The notes below the pieces were generated by a model. It saw only the letters and a list, made by a program, of their open reading frames with translations, was not told the origin of the DNA and did not search any database. Of a DNA stretch of 64,000 nt, positions 18,818 to 29,539 are shown one piece after another. The stretch is taken from the NCBI RefSeq assembly GCF_947489035.1, contig NZ_CANLCI010000011.1:1-64000 (forward strand), read 5' to 3'. This stretch comes from an uncultured Ferrimonas sp. (GTDB taxonomy: Bacteria; Pseudomonadota; Gammaproteobacteria; Enterobacterales; Shewanellaceae). Made by a program: the position numbers and the translations under genes. Each line of letters starts with the position of its first letter. The stretch's first letter is position 1.

Positions 18818-19200
18818 GTTCGATTACGCCTGCGGCTAATCAAACCTACGATACGATGCCAATGCCGTAGGTCACGTTAGCCGCTCTTTGGCGTACCGTG
18901 ACATCCACACCATAACCTGCACCACACCTGTTCGATTACGCCTGCGGCGAATCAAGCCTACGGCCACCGCACCAAACCCGTAGGTCACGTTAGCCGCTGT
19001 TTGGCGTACCGTGACATCCACACCAGAACCTGCACCACACCACTGTTCGATTACGCCTGCGGCTAATCAAACCTACGATACGATGCCAATGCCGTAGGTC
19101 ACGTTAGCCGCTGTTTGGCGTAACGTGACATCCACGCCATAACCTGCACCACACCACCGTTCGATTACGCCTGCGGCTAATCAAACCTACAAATGCCAAG
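18818..19200 (+). repeat. REP repeat array downstream of valS
   Basis: Units begin at 18818, 18930, 19045 and 19159 (spacing 112, 115, 114), with the same three palindromes but a different spacer (ATCCACACCATAACCTGCACC) from the 107-bp array. The fourth unit is incomplete and ends just before the valS terminator. The two spacer types suggest two separate amplification histories. Confidence 0.93.
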
Positions 19201-19217
19201 CGGCAAACCGCAGAGAC

Positions 19218-19249
19218 AAAAACGCCACCGCGATTGCGGTGGCGTTTTT
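19218..19249 (-). terminator. valS terminator
   Basis: Fourteen-base-pair stem AAAAACGCCACCGC/GCGGTGGCGTTTTT with loop GATT; on the minus strand the T run follows. It closes the holC-valS transcription unit. Confidence 0.9.
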
Positions 19250-19284
19250 CGTTAACGCGTGGTGCCGGTAACAGGCAGCAGCCG

Positions 19285-22137
19285 TTACAGCGCTTTGAGC
19301 TGCTCTTTCTGCTCTTCCAGCTTGGCGATGTCGCGCTTGGCTTCATCCAGCTTGGCTTGCTCTTTGGCCACCACCGCTTCCGGGGCCTTGGCCAAGAAGC
19401 CTTGGTTAGACAGCTTCTTCTCAACCTTGTCAGCGTCGATGGCCAACTTGCCGATCTGCTTGTCGATGCGCGCCATTTCGGCGGCAACGTCAATCAAGCC
19501 AGCCATTGGGATCAGCAGCTCCATCTCACCAATCAATTGCGTGGTGGACATCGGTGCGTCACCGGCCAGTACGGTGATCGACTCCAAGTTCGCCAGCTTG
19601 GTCAGCATGATGCGGTTGGCTTCAATGCGGGCCAGTTCGGCGTCGCTGGCGTTTTTCAGCAGCACGTTCAGTGGCTTGGATGGGGCTACGTTCAGTTCGC
19701 CGCGAATGTTACGTACCGCGGTGATGAACTCTTTCACCCACTCCAGATCCGCAGTGGCAGACTCGTCTACCAAGGCGTCATCAAAGCTTGGGTAGCTCTG
19801 CAGCATGATGGTGTCGGCGTTCAGATCGGCGTGGATCATCGGTGCCACGGTCAACCAAATCTCTTCGGTGATGTACGGCATCAGTGGGTGCAGCAGACGC
19901 AAAATGCCTTCCAGCACGGTCAGCAGGGTGTGGCGAGTGCCACGCTGCTGCGCTTCGGTGCCGTTTTGCAGTACCGGCTTGGTCAGCTCCAAGTACCAGT
20001 CACAGAACTGGTTCCAAGTGAACTCGTAAGCGATGTTGGCGGCGATGTCGAAACGGTAGCCGTCCATCGCTTCGCGCAGCGACTTAACGGTGTCGTTGAA
20101 CTTGGCCAGTACCCAGCGATCCGCCAAGCTCAGCTCCAGTTCGCCGCCGTCTTTGCCGCAATCCTGCGCTTCGGTGTTCATCAGCACGTAGCGGCTGGCG
20201 TTCCACAGCTTGTTGGTAAAGTTGCGGTAGCCTTCTAAGCGGTTCATATCCCAGTTGATGTCACGACCGGTAGAGGCCATGGCAGCAAGGGTGAAACGCA
20301 GCGCGTCGGTGCCGTGCGGCACGATGCCGTCTGGGAACTGCTTGCGGGTCGATTTTTCAATCTTGGCCGCCAGCTGTGGCTGCATCATGTTGCCGGTACG
20401 CTTGGTCACCAGAGTTTCCAAGTCGATGCCGTCGATCATGTCCAGCGGGTCAAGTACGTTGCCCTTGGACTTGGACATCTTGTCGCCCTGCTCGTCACGA
20501 ATAAGACCGGTCACGTAGACGGTCTTAAACGGCACTTGCGCCTTGCCCTCTTTATCTTTGTTGAAGTGCATGGTCATCATGATCATGCGCGCAACCCAGA
20601 AGAAGATGATGTCAAAGCCGGTCACCAACACGTCGGTTGGGTGGAAGGTCTCCAGCTCTGGGGTTTTCTCTGGCCAGCCTAGGGTCCCGAAGGTCCACAG
20701 AGCAGACGAGAACCAGGTATCCAGCACGTCGTTGTCTTGGTTCAAGCTGACGTCGTCGCCCAAGTTGTGCTTGGCGCGTACTTCGGCTTCGCTGTTACCA
20801 ACGTAGACTTTACCGGCTTCGTCGTACCAAGCTGGGATCCGATGGCCCCACCACAGCTGACGGGAGATACACCAGTCTTGCACGTCGCGCATCCACGCGA
20901 AGTACATGTTTTCGTACTGCTGCGGCACAAATTTGATGTCGCCGTTTTCAACCGCTTCTACCGCGGGCTCGGCCAGTGGTGCAACGCGCACGTACCATTG
21001 ATCGGTCAGCATCGGTTCAATCACCACGCCACCGCGATCGCCGTACGGTACGGTCAATTCGTGATCTTTGATTTCGTCCAGCAGGCCTAACTCTTCAAAC
21101 TCAGCCACGACCGCACGACGAGCGGCAAAGCGCTCCATGCCGTGGTATTTGGCGGGCAACTCGGCAGAGTAGACATCGGTGGCTTCGCCGTTGGTGTCCA
21201 GCACTTCGGCTTCGTTGCGGATGTCGGCGTTGAAGGTCAACACGTTGATCATCGGCAGGGCGTGACGCTTACCCACTTCGTAATCGTTGAAGTCGTGGGC
21301 TGGGGTGATCTTCACACAGCCGGTGCCTTTGCTCATGTCGGCGTGTTCATCGCCCACAATTGGGATGCGACGGCCAACGATGGGCAGTTCGATGAACTTG
21401 CCGATCAGATCTTGGTAGCGTGGATCTTCTGGGTTTACCGCCACGCCGGTATCACCGAGCATGGTTTCTGGACGCGTTGTTGCTACCACGATGTGATCTT
21501 TGCCATCGGCGGTTGTCACGCCATCGGCCAGTGGGTAGCGGAAGTGCCACATGAAGCCTTTCTTATCTTTGTTTTCTACTTCCAGATCAGAAATGGCGGT
21601 GTGCAGCTTGGGATCCCAGTTAACCAAACGCTTACCACGGTAGATAAGATCGTCGTTGTAGAGGCTAACAAACACTTCTTGAACCGCAGCAGACATGCCC
21701 GGATCCATGGTGAAGCGTTCACGCTCCCAATCCACCGAGGCGCCCAAGCGACGCAGCTGTTGGGTGATGGTGCCGCCAGATTCCTCTTTCCATTCCCACA
21801 CTTTGTCGATAAAGGTTTCACGACCTAAATCTTGGCGGGTGATGTTTTGGGCTGACAACTTACGTTCAACCACCATCTGGGTTGCGATACCGGCGTGATC
21901 GGTCCCGACCTGCCACAGGGTATTTTTGCCCTGCATCCGCTGGTAACGGATCAGGGTATCCATGATGGTGTCTTGGAAGGCATGACCCATGTGCAAGCTG
22001 CCAGTCACGTTTGGCGGCGGGATCATGATGCTGTAAGCGTCTTTACTGGTGTCGCCGTGAGGCTTGAAGTAACCGGCCTCTTCCCAACGCTGGTAATGGC
22101 GCTGCTCGATTGACTGTGGGTTGTACGTCTTATCCAT
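19285..22137 (-). CDS. valS: Valyl-tRNA synthetase (950 aa)
   Basis: A class I aminoacyl-tRNA synthetase charging tRNA-Val. The HIGH motif is in [15 protein letters not shown] near residue 45 and the KMSKS motif in [14 protein letters not shown] near 555. The CP1 editing domain, anticodon-binding domain and C-terminal coiled coil ([17 protein letters not shown]) are all present, and the length equals the E. coli enzyme. The gene follows holC after 23 bases, the usual pepA-holC-valS order of gammaproteobacteria. Confidence 0.99.
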   Translation of the reverse strand: MDKTYNPQSIEQRHYQRWEEAGYFKPHGDTSKDAYSIMIPPPNVTGSLHMGHAFQDTIMDTLIRYQRMQGKNTLWQVGTDHAGIATQMVVERKLSAQNITRQDLGRETFIDKVWEWKEESGGTITQQLRRLGASVDWERERFTMDPGMSAAVQEVFVSLYNDDLIYRGKRLVNWDPKLHTAISDLEVENKDKKGFMWHFRYPLADGVTTADGKDHIVVATTRPETMLGDTGVAVNPEDPRYQDLIGKFIELPIVGRRIPIVGDEHADMSKGTGCVKITPAHDFNDYEVGKRHALPMINVLTFNADIRNEAEVLDTNGEATDVYSAELPAKYHGMERFAARRAVVAEFEELGLLDEIKDHELTVPYGDRGGVVIEPMLTDQWYVRVAPLAEPAVEAVENGDIKFVPQQYENMYFAWMRDVQDWCISRQLWWGHRIPAWYDEAGKVYVGNSEAEVRAKHNLGDDVSLNQDNDVLDTWFSSALWTFGTLGWPEKTPELETFHPTDVLVTGFDIIFFWVARMIMMTMHFNKDKEGKAQVPFKTVYVTGLIRDEQGDKMSKSKGNVLDPLDMIDGIDLETLVTKRTGNMMQPQLAAKIEKSTRKQFPDGIVPHGTDALRFTLAAMASTGRDINWDMNRLEGYRNFTNKLWNASRYVLMNTEAQDCGKDGGELELSLADRWVLAKFNDTVKSLREAMDGYRFDIAANIAYEFTWNQFCDWYLELTKPVLQNGTEAQQRGTRHTLLTVLEGILRLLHPLMPYITEEIWLTVAPMIHADLNADTIMLQSYPSFDDALVDESATADLEWVKEFITAVRNIRGELNVAPSKPLNVLLKNASDAELARIEANRIMLTKLANLESITVLAGDAPMSTTQLIGEMELLIPMAGLIDVAAEMARIDKQIGKLAIDADKVEKKLSNQGFLAKAPEAVVAKEQAKLDEAKRDIAKLEEQKEQLKAL

Positions 22138-22160
22138 GGGAGCTGAATTCTCTACAAAAA

Positions 22161-22619
22161 CTAAAACGGCTGACTGGCTAAATCGTGCATGCTTGGGGCG
22201 ATCCCAAGTTGGCGGTAAGCAGCAAATCGCCGCCTCGCCTGCGCTTTAGCCTGATCATCAGCCGGAACAAAATCGATAATTTGGCTGAATTGTACCGCAA
22301 AATGTGGCGGTTCGGGGGCAAGGTTTAGCAACTGCGGGCGATTTTCTAACCGACTGTGATCACCACCATGCCAATGGATCACTATCGGTGCGCCCCCTTG
22401 CGGGCCTTCACCCTGCAAATTGTGGGGAATAAAACGCTCGGCATCGAACTGCCACAGCAGTTCATCCACTCGCTCCGCTTGGGCGCGATCGCCGCAATAG
22501 ATCAGCATGCCTTGGCCTTTGCTGTAACTGCGCGCGGCCAATTGGCACGCCAGCAGTTCGCTGTTGCCTTGGGGCGCATCGTTGGCAGAGGTAAGCAGGT
22601 AGAACAGCGCGTTGGCCAT
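22161..22619 (-). CDS. holC: DNA polymerase III chi subunit (152 aa)
   Basis: Recognised from the conserved start (ALFYLLTS), the [22 protein letters not shown] region, the [11 protein letters not shown] motif and its place between pepA and valS. Chi links the clamp loader (through psi) to single-stranded DNA-binding protein. The start at 22619 has AAGGAAAA upstream; the in-frame ATG 18 codons earlier would add a non-conserved tail. The length is normal for the family. Confidence 0.95.
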   Translation of the reverse strand: MANALFYLLTSANDAPQGNSELLACQLAARSYSKGQGMLIYCGDRAQAERVDELLWQFDAERFIPHNLQGEGPQGGAPIVIHWHGGDHSRLENRPQLLNLAPEPPHFAVQFSQIIDFVPADDQAKAQARRRFAAYRQLGIAPSMHDLASQPF

Positions 22620-22676
22620 CGGTTTTCCTTGCGGCGTAATCAAAGGGCGAATGGTGGCACAAATAACAGGCACAAA

Positions 22677-22700
22677 AAAGGAGCTCCGCAGAGCTCCTTT
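22677..22700 (-). terminator. Terminator between pepA and holC
   Basis: Ten-base-pair stem AAAGGAGCTC/GAGCTCCTTT with loop CGCA; on the minus strand a six-T run follows. It indicates that much pepA transcription stops before holC-valS. Confidence 0.88.
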
Positions 22701-22757
22701 GGTTGGCGCCGTCTGGGCACCGAGCGGGTGGACTTAGCGGTAAGCTAAGTGAGCCGC

Positions 22758-24266
22758 TTACTCGGCGTCGGTTTCGCCAGCACGCCCCAACAGGTATTGG
22801 GTCAGAATTGGCACCGGACGACCGGTTGAGCCTTTATTGGCACCGCTGTTCCACGCGGTACCTGCCACATCCAAGTGGGCCCAAGAGTACTTCTTGGCGA
22901 ACTTAGACAGGAACAGGGCGGCGGTAATGGTACCGGCGGCACGACCACCTAAGTTGGTCATGTCGGCAAAGGGGCTGTCGAGCTGATCCATGTACTCGTC
23001 CCACAGCGGCATGCGCCAGCAGCGGTCGCCAGAGGATTCGCCGGCGGTCACCAGATCGTGAGCCAGGCTGTTTTGGTTCGACAGCATGCCCGTGGCGTGT
23101 TTACCCAAGGCCACCACACAGGCACCGGTTAAGGTGGCGGTGTCGATCACCACGTCTGGATCGAACTGCTCGACGTAGGTCAGCGCATCACACAACACCA
23201 AACGGCCTTCGGCGTCGGTGTTCATCACCTCAACGGTTTGGCCAGACATGGTGGTGAGGATGTCACCGGGACGGTAAGACTTACCGTCTGGCATGTTTTC
23301 ACAACCGGCCAGTACCGCCACCACGTTGATGTTAAGGTCGAGTTCACACAGCGCCTGCATGGTACCGATCACGCCGGCCGCGCCGCCCATGTCGTACTTC
23401 ATCTCGTCCATGCCTTCGCCGGGCTTCAAGCTGATGCCGCCAGAATCGAAGGTTAGGCCTTTGCCCACCAACACGATTGGCTTCTGCTCGGGATCCGCCG
23501 CGCCGGTGTAGGTCATCACCGTCATGATCGACTCGTTTTCCGAGCCACGGCCGACAGCGAGGTAGGCGTGCATGCCCAGCTCGGCCATCTGTTCTTCACC
23601 AATGGTACGCACTTGCAGCTTGTCGTGTTGCTCCGCAATCTGCTTGGCTTGGCTGGCCAAGTACGCTGGGTTACACACGTTTGGCGGCATGTTGGCCACG
23701 TCTTTACACAACTTAGAACCGTGAGAAACGGCCAAACCGTGGGCGATCGCTTTCTCGCCAATGGTCAACTCGCGACGAGTCGGCACATTGAACACCATCT
23801 TACGCAGTGGGCGACGGGTTTCATCCTTCTTCGATTTCATCGCATCGAAGGTGTACAGGCACGATTCCGTGGCTTCCACCGCTTGGCGTACTTTCCAGTA
23901 GCTGTCGCGCCCTTTAACGTGCAGTTCGGTCAGGAAGCACACCGCTTCCATCGAACCGGTTTCGTTCAAGGTGTTGATGGTTTTGCTGATGATCTGCTTG
24001 TACTGACGCTCGTCCAGTTCGCGCTCTTTGCCGCAACCCACCAACAACACGCGCTCTGACAGCACGTTAGGTACTTGATGCAACAGCAGCATTTGCCCCG
24101 GCTTGCCTTCTAAATCGCCGCGACGCAACAGATTACTGATGTAACCTTCGCTGATTTTGTCCAATTGCTCGCCTACCGCAGACAATCGACGTGGTTCAAA
24201 CACGCCAACTACAATACATGCGCTACGCTGCTTTTCTGGACTGCCGCTTTTTACACTGAACTCCAT
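22758..24266 (-). CDS. pepA: Leucyl aminopeptidase, M17 family (502 aa)
   Basis: A cytosolic hexameric dizinc aminopeptidase that removes N-terminal leucine and other residues; in E. coli it also acts as a DNA-bending factor in Xer recombination. The M17 signature [10 protein letters not shown] is intact, with the metal-ligand region [16 protein letters not shown] and catalytic Lys. Length matches E. coli PepA. It is divergent from lptF over 231 bases, the standard gammaproteobacterial arrangement. Confidence 0.98.
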   Translation of the reverse strand: MEFSVKSGSPEKQRSACIVVGVFEPRRLSAVGEQLDKISEGYISNLLRRGDLEGKPGQMLLLHQVPNVLSERVLLVGCGKERELDERQYKQIISKTINTLNETGSMEAVCFLTELHVKGRDSYWKVRQAVEATESCLYTFDAMKSKKDETRRPLRKMVFNVPTRRELTIGEKAIAHGLAVSHGSKLCKDVANMPPNVCNPAYLASQAKQIAEQHDKLQVRTIGEEQMAELGMHAYLAVGRGSENESIMTVMTYTGAADPEQKPIVLVGKGLTFDSGGISLKPGEGMDEMKYDMGGAAGVIGTMQALCELDLNINVVAVLAGCENMPDGKSYRPGDILTTMSGQTVEVMNTDAEGRLVLCDALTYVEQFDPDVVIDTATLTGACVVALGKHATGMLSNQNSLAHDLVTAGESSGDRCWRMPLWDEYMDQLDSPFADMTNLGGRAAGTITAALFLSKFAKKYSWAHLDVAGTAWNSGANKGSTGRPVPILTQYLLGRAGETDAE

Positions 24267-24497
24267 GGCATCTCCCTGTTCTTAAAGACATGACGTTATT
24301 ATTGTTAGATAATACGTCTTTTGCTGGCCAAGTGGCGGCGAACAAATGATTGTTCGCATATCGCGCAGAAGGTTTTTACAATTAACCTTGCGTTAACACC
24401 CTATAAAAGCTGTTTGAAAAGTATTAAAACAAACAGTCTACTTAAATAGCGGCCCGTTACCAGAGAAATTACTAGTTTACTAAGTGGACAACCAGCG

Positions 24498-25637
24498 TTG
24501 ATTTTACTTCGATATCTGCTCAAAGAAGCCTTAAAGTCACAGATGGCGGTGTTGGCAGTATTACTGACCATTTTCGTTAGCCAACAGTTTGTGAAGATCC
24601 TCGCCGAAGCCGCCGAAGGACAATTCCCCGGCCAACTGGTGGCCACCTTACTGGCACTGAATCTGCCAGAACTGCTTACCCTAATTTTACCGTTATCGCT
24701 GTTTTTGGGCGTCATGGCCGCCCATGGGCGCATGTACGCCGACAGCGAAATGACGGTGCTGCATGCCGTGGGCGTATCGGAATGGTACGTCACCCGTGTC
24801 ACCTTGATGCTGGCCATTGTAATGGCCGGCTTATCGGCGGTTTCCTCGCTGTACCTCGCGCCGTGGGCGAAAGAGGTGGAATACCAAGTGTTAGAGAAAG
24901 CCAAAGCGGAAGCGGGCTTGTCGGCACTGGTGCAGGGGCGGTTCCAAAAAACCGCCAATGGCCAAGCGGTGATCTACGTTGAAGAAGCCAAAAACGGCAA
25001 GCTTTCCAAGGTGTTTGTGGCGCAGTTGCCCAAAACCACCGACGGCGTTGAAACCCTCACCAGCGAAGAAGCGCAAACCGGCATTGTGGTGGCCAGCGCC
25101 GGCTCGATTAAAGAAGCCAGCGACGGTTCGCGCCGTTTGCACCTAGACGATGGCATGCGCATGAGCGGCGTCATCAATGCCCTTGAATACCGCCGTGTGG
25201 GCTTTGAAGAGTACGAGATGGAGATCCGCGAACAGCAAGCGGAAGCCACCCGTCGCAAGATGTCGGCCTTAAGCGTGCAACAGCTGCTGGATAACGGCAG
25301 CAACGACGCCTTAGCCGAACTGCACTGGCGCATTGCGGTGCCGTTTGCGCTGCCGCTGCTGGTGCTGATTGCGGTGCCGATGTCGCGGGTGAACGTGCGC
25401 CAAGGCAAATACGCCAAGATGATCCCCGCGATTTTGATCTTCCTCGGTTACTTCGGCTTGCTGATGGCTGGCCGTAAAGCGCTGGAAAACGGCTCGGTGC
25501 CGATTCAATTAGGGCTGTGGTGGATCCACCTTACCGCCTTGATGATCGGCATGATCTTGGTGGGCAAAGGCCGCCCAACAGGGGTGAAACTCTTATCACG
25601 TTTTAGCCTGCGTAAACTGCGGGGGCAAGGCGCATGA
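24498..25637 (+). CDS. lptF: LPS export permease LptF (379 aa)
   Basis: Inner-membrane half-permease of the LptB2FG ABC transporter, which extracts lipopolysaccharide from the inner membrane. It has the YjgP/YjgQ family pattern: two N-terminal membrane helices, a periplasmic beta-jellyroll domain (about 110-260) and further helices at the C-terminus. The start is TTG at 24498 (ILLRYLLKEA is the usual beginning of the family); no nearby ATG fits. The stop overlaps the lptG start by 4 bases. Confidence 0.95.
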   Translation: MILLRYLLKEALKSQMAVLAVLLTIFVSQQFVKILAEAAEGQFPGQLVATLLALNLPELLTLILPLSLFLGVMAAHGRMYADSEMTVLHAVGVSEWYVTRVTLMLAIVMAGLSAVSSLYLAPWAKEVEYQVLEKAKAEAGLSALVQGRFQKTANGQAVIYVEEAKNGKLSKVFVAQLPKTTDGVETLTSEEAQTGIVVASAGSIKEASDGSRRLHLDDGMRMSGVINALEYRRVGFEEYEMEIREQQAEATRRKMSALSVQQLLDNGSNDALAELHWRIAVPFALPLLVLIAVPMSRVNVRQGKYAKMIPAILIFLGYFGLLMAGRKALENGSVPIQLGLWWIHLTALMIGMILVGKGRPTGVKLLSRFSLRKLRGQGA

Positions 25638-26701
25638 TTAAGCTACTGGATCAATACATCGCCCGCACCATCATCGGCAGCACCACCGTGTGCTTGCTGG
25701 TGCTAACCGGCCTGTCCGGCCTGATTAAGTTTGTTGATAAGCTGCGCTGGGCGGGCAAAGGCGACTTCACCACTTGGGACGTGGTCACCTACGTGCTGTT
25801 TTTGGTGCCGCGGGACATTGAGATGTTCTTCCCGATTGCGGCCATGCTGGGGGCGCTGATCGGCATGGGCATGTTGGCGCAAAGCTCAGAATTAGTGGTG
25901 ATGCAAGCGGCGGGATTGTCGCGGCTGAACATCGCCAATTCGGTGCTGAAAACCGCCATTCCGTTGATGCTCAGCGTGATGCTGATTGGCGAGTACGTGG
26001 CGCCGGTGGCCGAGCAAACCGCGCGGGAATTTGCCGCCCAAAAACGCTCTGGCGGCAGCTTGATTCGCGCCAGCCAAAGCGGCACCTGGGCCAAAGATGG
26101 CGACCGCTTTGTGAACATCAAAGAGGTGGTGGATGCCGATCACCTAACCGGGATCACCATCTATCGCTTTGATGACAACAATACCTTACGCCACATCACC
26201 CACGCTGAAACCGCGCAATATCAGCAAGATCGCTGGCATATGAGCACCGTAACCCACACCGATTTTGAGCCACAGCAGATCCGCACCAGCACCGAGTTGG
26301 TTAGCCAGTGGCAATCCAATCTGACCCCAGACAAGCTGCAGGTGGTGACGGTAAAACCGGAATCGCTGTCGATCTCAGGCTTGGTGGATTACCTCGACTA
26401 TCTGGACGCCAACCAACAGGATCCCACCCGCTACTGGCTGGCGCTGTGGCGAAAGGTGTCGCAGCCGATCACCGTGGCGGTGATGATGATGCTGGGCTTG
26501 TCGTTTATCTTTGGGCCACTGCGCAGCGTCACCATGGGCGCGCGCATTTTGCTTGGGGTGGTCACCGGCTTTAGCTTCTACATCAGCAATGAGATCTTCG
26601 GCCCCATGAGCTTGGTGCTGGGCTTACCCACCTTTTTAGGGGCGATGCTGCCCAGCATGCTGTTTGCCGCCGCCGCGTTCTGGCTGTTGCAACGGCGTTA
26701 G
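25634..26701 (+). CDS. lptG: LPS export permease LptG (355 aa)
   Basis: Partner half-permease of LptF. The N-terminus (LLDQYIARTIIGSTTVCLLVLTGL) and the six-helix plus periplasmic-domain layout are typical, as is the C-terminal FGPLRSVTMGARILLGVVTG region. It is translationally coupled to lptF through an ATGA overlap, consistent with the heterodimer needing equal amounts of both. Confidence 0.97.
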   Translation: MIKLLDQYIARTIIGSTTVCLLVLTGLSGLIKFVDKLRWAGKGDFTTWDVVTYVLFLVPRDIEMFFPIAAMLGALIGMGMLAQSSELVVMQAAGLSRLNIANSVLKTAIPLMLSVMLIGEYVAPVAEQTAREFAAQKRSGGSLIRASQSGTWAKDGDRFVNIKEVVDADHLTGITIYRFDDNNTLRHITHAETAQYQQDRWHMSTVTHTDFEPQQIRTSTELVSQWQSNLTPDKLQVVTVKPESLSISGLVDYLDYLDANQQDPTRYWLALWRKVSQPITVAVMMMLGLSFIFGPLRSVTMGARILLGVVTGFSFYISNEIFGPMSLVLGLPTFLGAMLPSMLFAAAAFWLLQRR

Positions 26702-26726
26702 CGCCGACGCACGCTGAAGTGAAACA

Positions 26727-26757
26727 CAACAACGGCACCATTACGGTGCCGTTGTTG
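26727..26757. terminator. Bidirectional terminator between lptG and the GGDEF gene
   Basis: Thirteen-base-pair perfect stem CAACAACGGCACC/GGTGCCGTTGTTG with loop ATTAC, between two convergent genes. T runs are short on both sides. Confidence 0.7.
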
Positions 26758-26793
26758 ATCCTGAGCCTGAGTCTTAGCGTGCGATAACCGCGC

Positions 26794-28704
26794 CTAGGTG
26801 CTGCACCCATCTGCGGTGTGCGCTGCCGAGATCACCAAGCGATCACGCCCCTGCTGCTTCGCCTGATACACGTTATCGTCGGCCGCTTTAATCAGATCAT
26901 CCAACTCTAGCAGGGCGTTATGCCATTGCGCCCCGCCCATGCTGAAAGTCAGGGTAAAGTCTTGCTCGTCACCCATGCCATCGGCCTGCAGCTTGCTGCG
27001 CAGCCGTTCAAAAATGCGCGGCAACTGCTCTAATTGGGTGCCCGGAAACACCAGCAGCCACTCTTCGCCGCCAAAGCGACCAAACTGATCTTCATTCCGC
27101 AATTCGGTTGCGCAAATATGGCTGAACCGTTGCAGCATCTTATCGCCGACGTCGTGGCCGTGGTTGTCGTTAATGCGCTTGAAATGATCCAGATCGACAA
27201 TGGCGATGCACAGCGGTTGCTGATTGCGAATGGCGGCGCTTAAACACTTTTTGGCGTAGGCAATAACGGCGCGGCGGTTGGGGGCGCCGGTCAGGAAATC
27301 TTGCATCGCCATCTGTTGCAGCTGGCGTCGAGTCAGCACTTCGCGATACCAAAACAGCACAATCGACACACTGATCAACCCGCCCACAATCACCAGCAGA
27401 TAGAGGATGGTGATCTCGTTCTCGACCTGATTGATCTGCCCCTGCTTCAGCTGGTTATTCTGCTCAAGCAACTTATTGGTGGCGGCGGCTTGCTCTACCC
27501 CAAACTCCACCATGAGCTGCTGCACGGTGCTTTCCCGCGCTTTATCGGCGCGGGTGACTTTCAGATCCGCATACTGCTGATAAGCGGCTAATGCCTGTTG
27601 GTATTGGCCGCGCTGCTCTGCCAGCTGATAGCGCAACTGAAAGTAGTGCTGCAAGCCTTTGCTGGGCTCGTTCGGATCCAGCTCAATGGCCACATAATCC
27701 AGCAGTTGTTCGGCCTCATCAAAGCGGTTTAACCCCAACAATGCCTGCGCCTTATAGCGCTGTAACTCTAAGTGGGTGTGGACACTGCGCTGATGGGTAA
27801 AGATCGGGGCCACTTGTTCAAGCTGGTTGAGGGCGTGCTGATATTGCTGTTGTTCCAATTGTTGCTCGGCCAGCAGCAGATCAACGTAGGCCACGCCGAT
27901 CTCATCTTGCAAAGAGACACTCAGCGCCCGCGCCTGCTGCAGATAACGCTGGGCATTAACGTAGTCTTCTTGGTTTTTATAAGAGGCGCCAACGTTATAC
28001 AACAGCACCGAGCGATCCATGGGGCTTAGCCCATCGTCTGGCGAGTTAAGCAGTTGCAGGTAGCTTTGGGTGGCCAACGTGTTGTTGCCCAGTTGGCTGT
28101 GAATGTTGGCCAAACTGCCACTGGCAACATCCAGATTACGCTGATCGTTGTGGGCTTGGAATAAGCGCGAGGCTTGCTTCACAAAGGGCAAGGCTTCTTC
28201 ATTTTGGCCAAACAGCACCAGTCCGTTGCCGATCTCCAACAACAGTTTGCCCTGATCAATGAAGCGTTGCTGCAGCGCCAGTTGCTGCGCCAACGCCGCG
28301 GCCACTAACTTTAAGTTGGTGAACTGCTGCAGATCATTACGCGAGCTGGCGATGTACATCTTGGCGCTCAGCAAGTAGCTGCGGCTGACGCTGTCGATGC
28401 TATCCACGTCGCGGTAAGCCTGCATCAATTGCTCGGCCTCATCAAAACGCTCAAGCCGCGTTAACAGGTTGGCCAAGCGGCTGGTGGCCATCACTTCGAC
28501 TGCCGGCCACTGCGCTTGCTGTGCCTGTTGCTGCAACAGCCTAAGCTGCGCCATGAGCTGCATTGGCTCGCTGGGGCCATTGTCACTGAGCTGAACGATC
28601 TGATTGCTCAGCTGCTGTTCGGTCAGCGAGTTGCTCGCCTGCACGGGGAGGATCAACAGCGCCAAACAGGCCCACACAACTGACAACAATCTAAGGTGAT
28701 TCAT
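26794..28704 (-). CDS. TPR-containing membrane diguanylate cyclase (GGDEF) (636 aa)
   Basis: Signal peptide, a periplasmic tetratricopeptide-repeat region (about 30-430, many helical pairs with Ala/Leu/Tyr spacing), one membrane helix (ILYLLVIVGGLISVSIVLFWY, about 452-472), then a GGDEF domain. The active loop is GGEEW rather than GGDEF/GGEEF, and an RxxD inhibitory site (RNED) sits five residues before it, so it probably makes c-di-GMP and is product-inhibited. The Trp at the last loop position is unusual. Start at 28704 has GAGGAAGG upstream. The ligand of the TPR sensor is unknown. Confidence 0.88.
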   Translation of the reverse strand: MNHLRLLSVVWACLALLILPVQASNSLTEQQLSNQIVQLSDNGPSEPMQLMAQLRLLQQQAQQAQWPAVEVMATSRLANLLTRLERFDEAEQLMQAYRDVDSIDSVSRSYLLSAKMYIASSRNDLQQFTNLKLVAAALAQQLALQQRFIDQGKLLLEIGNGLVLFGQNEEALPFVKQASRLFQAHNDQRNLDVASGSLANIHSQLGNNTLATQSYLQLLNSPDDGLSPMDRSVLLYNVGASYKNQEDYVNAQRYLQQARALSVSLQDEIGVAYVDLLLAEQQLEQQQYQHALNQLEQVAPIFTHQRSVHTHLELQRYKAQALLGLNRFDEAEQLLDYVAIELDPNEPSKGLQHYFQLRYQLAEQRGQYQQALAAYQQYADLKVTRADKARESTVQQLMVEFGVEQAAATNKLLEQNNQLKQGQINQVENEITILYLLVIVGGLISVSIVLFWYREVLTRRQLQQMAMQDFLTGAPNRRAVIAYAKKCLSAAIRNQQPLCIAIVDLDHFKRINDNHGHDVGDKMLQRFSHICATELRNEDQFGRFGGEEWLLVFPGTQLEQLPRIFERLRSKLQADGMGDEQDFTLTFSMGGAQWHNALLELDDLIKAADDNVYQAKQQGRDRLVISAAHTADGCST

Positions 28705-28845
28705 TGGCCTTCCTCTTCGTCCGAGGCAGCAGTGTAACGCAGAGCAAAAAGCGGACGAAGCGCGAGCCACGATTTTATGACCGAAACACCCCTAAGAGCG
28801 CGTAAAGCCGTAAGGAAAACGCCATGGTAGTCATAGCGTTAACAT

Positions 28846-28865
28846 CAATGTTAGCCCTAACATTG
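28846..28865. other. Perfect inverted repeat next to the AhpD-like gene
   Basis: CAATGTTAG, two bases, CTAACATTG, ten bases after the 3' end of the minus-strand AhpD-like gene. There is no T run, so it may be a weak terminator or stabilising stem. Confidence 0.35.
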
Positions 28866-28874
28866 GCGTCGGCG

Positions 28875-29471
28875 TTATTGGCGGTTGTGTTTGCCGCCAT
28901 CCCAACCGCCTTGGGCCAGCACTTCCTGCCCCATAGCCAGAGCTGGGGCTTCGATTTGGGTCGCCATCGAATCGTTCCAACGGTTCAAAAAACCGTACAG
29001 CGATATCGCCCCTAAGATCTCGACAATCTGCACTTCGCTCCAGTGCTGGCGCAGCTTGGCCATTAACGGTTCATCAACCCCGTTGGGCACGCTGCCCGCC
29101 GCCAAGGCGAAATCCAGCGCCACGCGTTCGGCTTCGCTATAAAGAGGGCTGGTTTGATATTGCCACAGCGCCTGCACTTTTTGATGGGGCACATCGTGCA
29201 GTTCGGCGGCGATCAACGAATGGGCTTCGCAGTACTGGCAACCGGCAGCGCGGCTGCAAAAGTGCGCCAAGATCCGTTTAAAGCCAGGATCCACTTCGCC
29301 GTTGGGATCCATCACCGCTTTGGTTAAGGCCCCAAAGCCGGTCACCATTGCAGGCACCCGTTGCATGGTCAGTAAACTGTTGGGCACAAAGCCTAAGATG
29401 CGCTCAAACAGCGCAAAATCATTGGCAAGCTCGGGGGTGGTGTCGGCACTCAGGGGAGTAAGTAAAGGCAT
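28875..29471 (-). CDS. AhpD-like / carboxymuconolactone decarboxylase-fold protein (198 aa)
   Basis: All-helical alkylhydroperoxidase D-like protein. The redox motif is CSRAAGCQYCEAHS, i.e. CxxC followed by His three residues on, as in peroxidase-related AhpD enzymes. The length fits the two-repeat 'peroxidase-related' subfamily. A peroxide or thiol redox role is likely but the substrate is not predictable. It is a single gene. Confidence 0.8.
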   Translation of the reverse strand: MPLLTPLSADTTPELANDFALFERILGFVPNSLLTMQRVPAMVTGFGALTKAVMDPNGEVDPGFKRILAHFCSRAAGCQYCEAHSLIAAELHDVPHQKVQALWQYQTSPLYSEAERVALDFALAAGSVPNGVDEPLMAKLRQHWSEVQIVEILGAISLYGFLNRWNDSMATQIEAPALAMGQEVLAQGGWDGGKHNRQ

Positions 29472-29539
29472 GGGGCATCCTTGCTGATGAAAGAATCACC
29501 AACCTAGCAGGATGCCCCAACCCAGAACAACGAGGAAAA

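Noticed and set aside
17671..19200. CRISPR array
   Set aside because: The units are about 107-115 bases, repeat over their full length with no unique spacers, contain several palindromes and surround a RAYT gene, so they are REP arrays.
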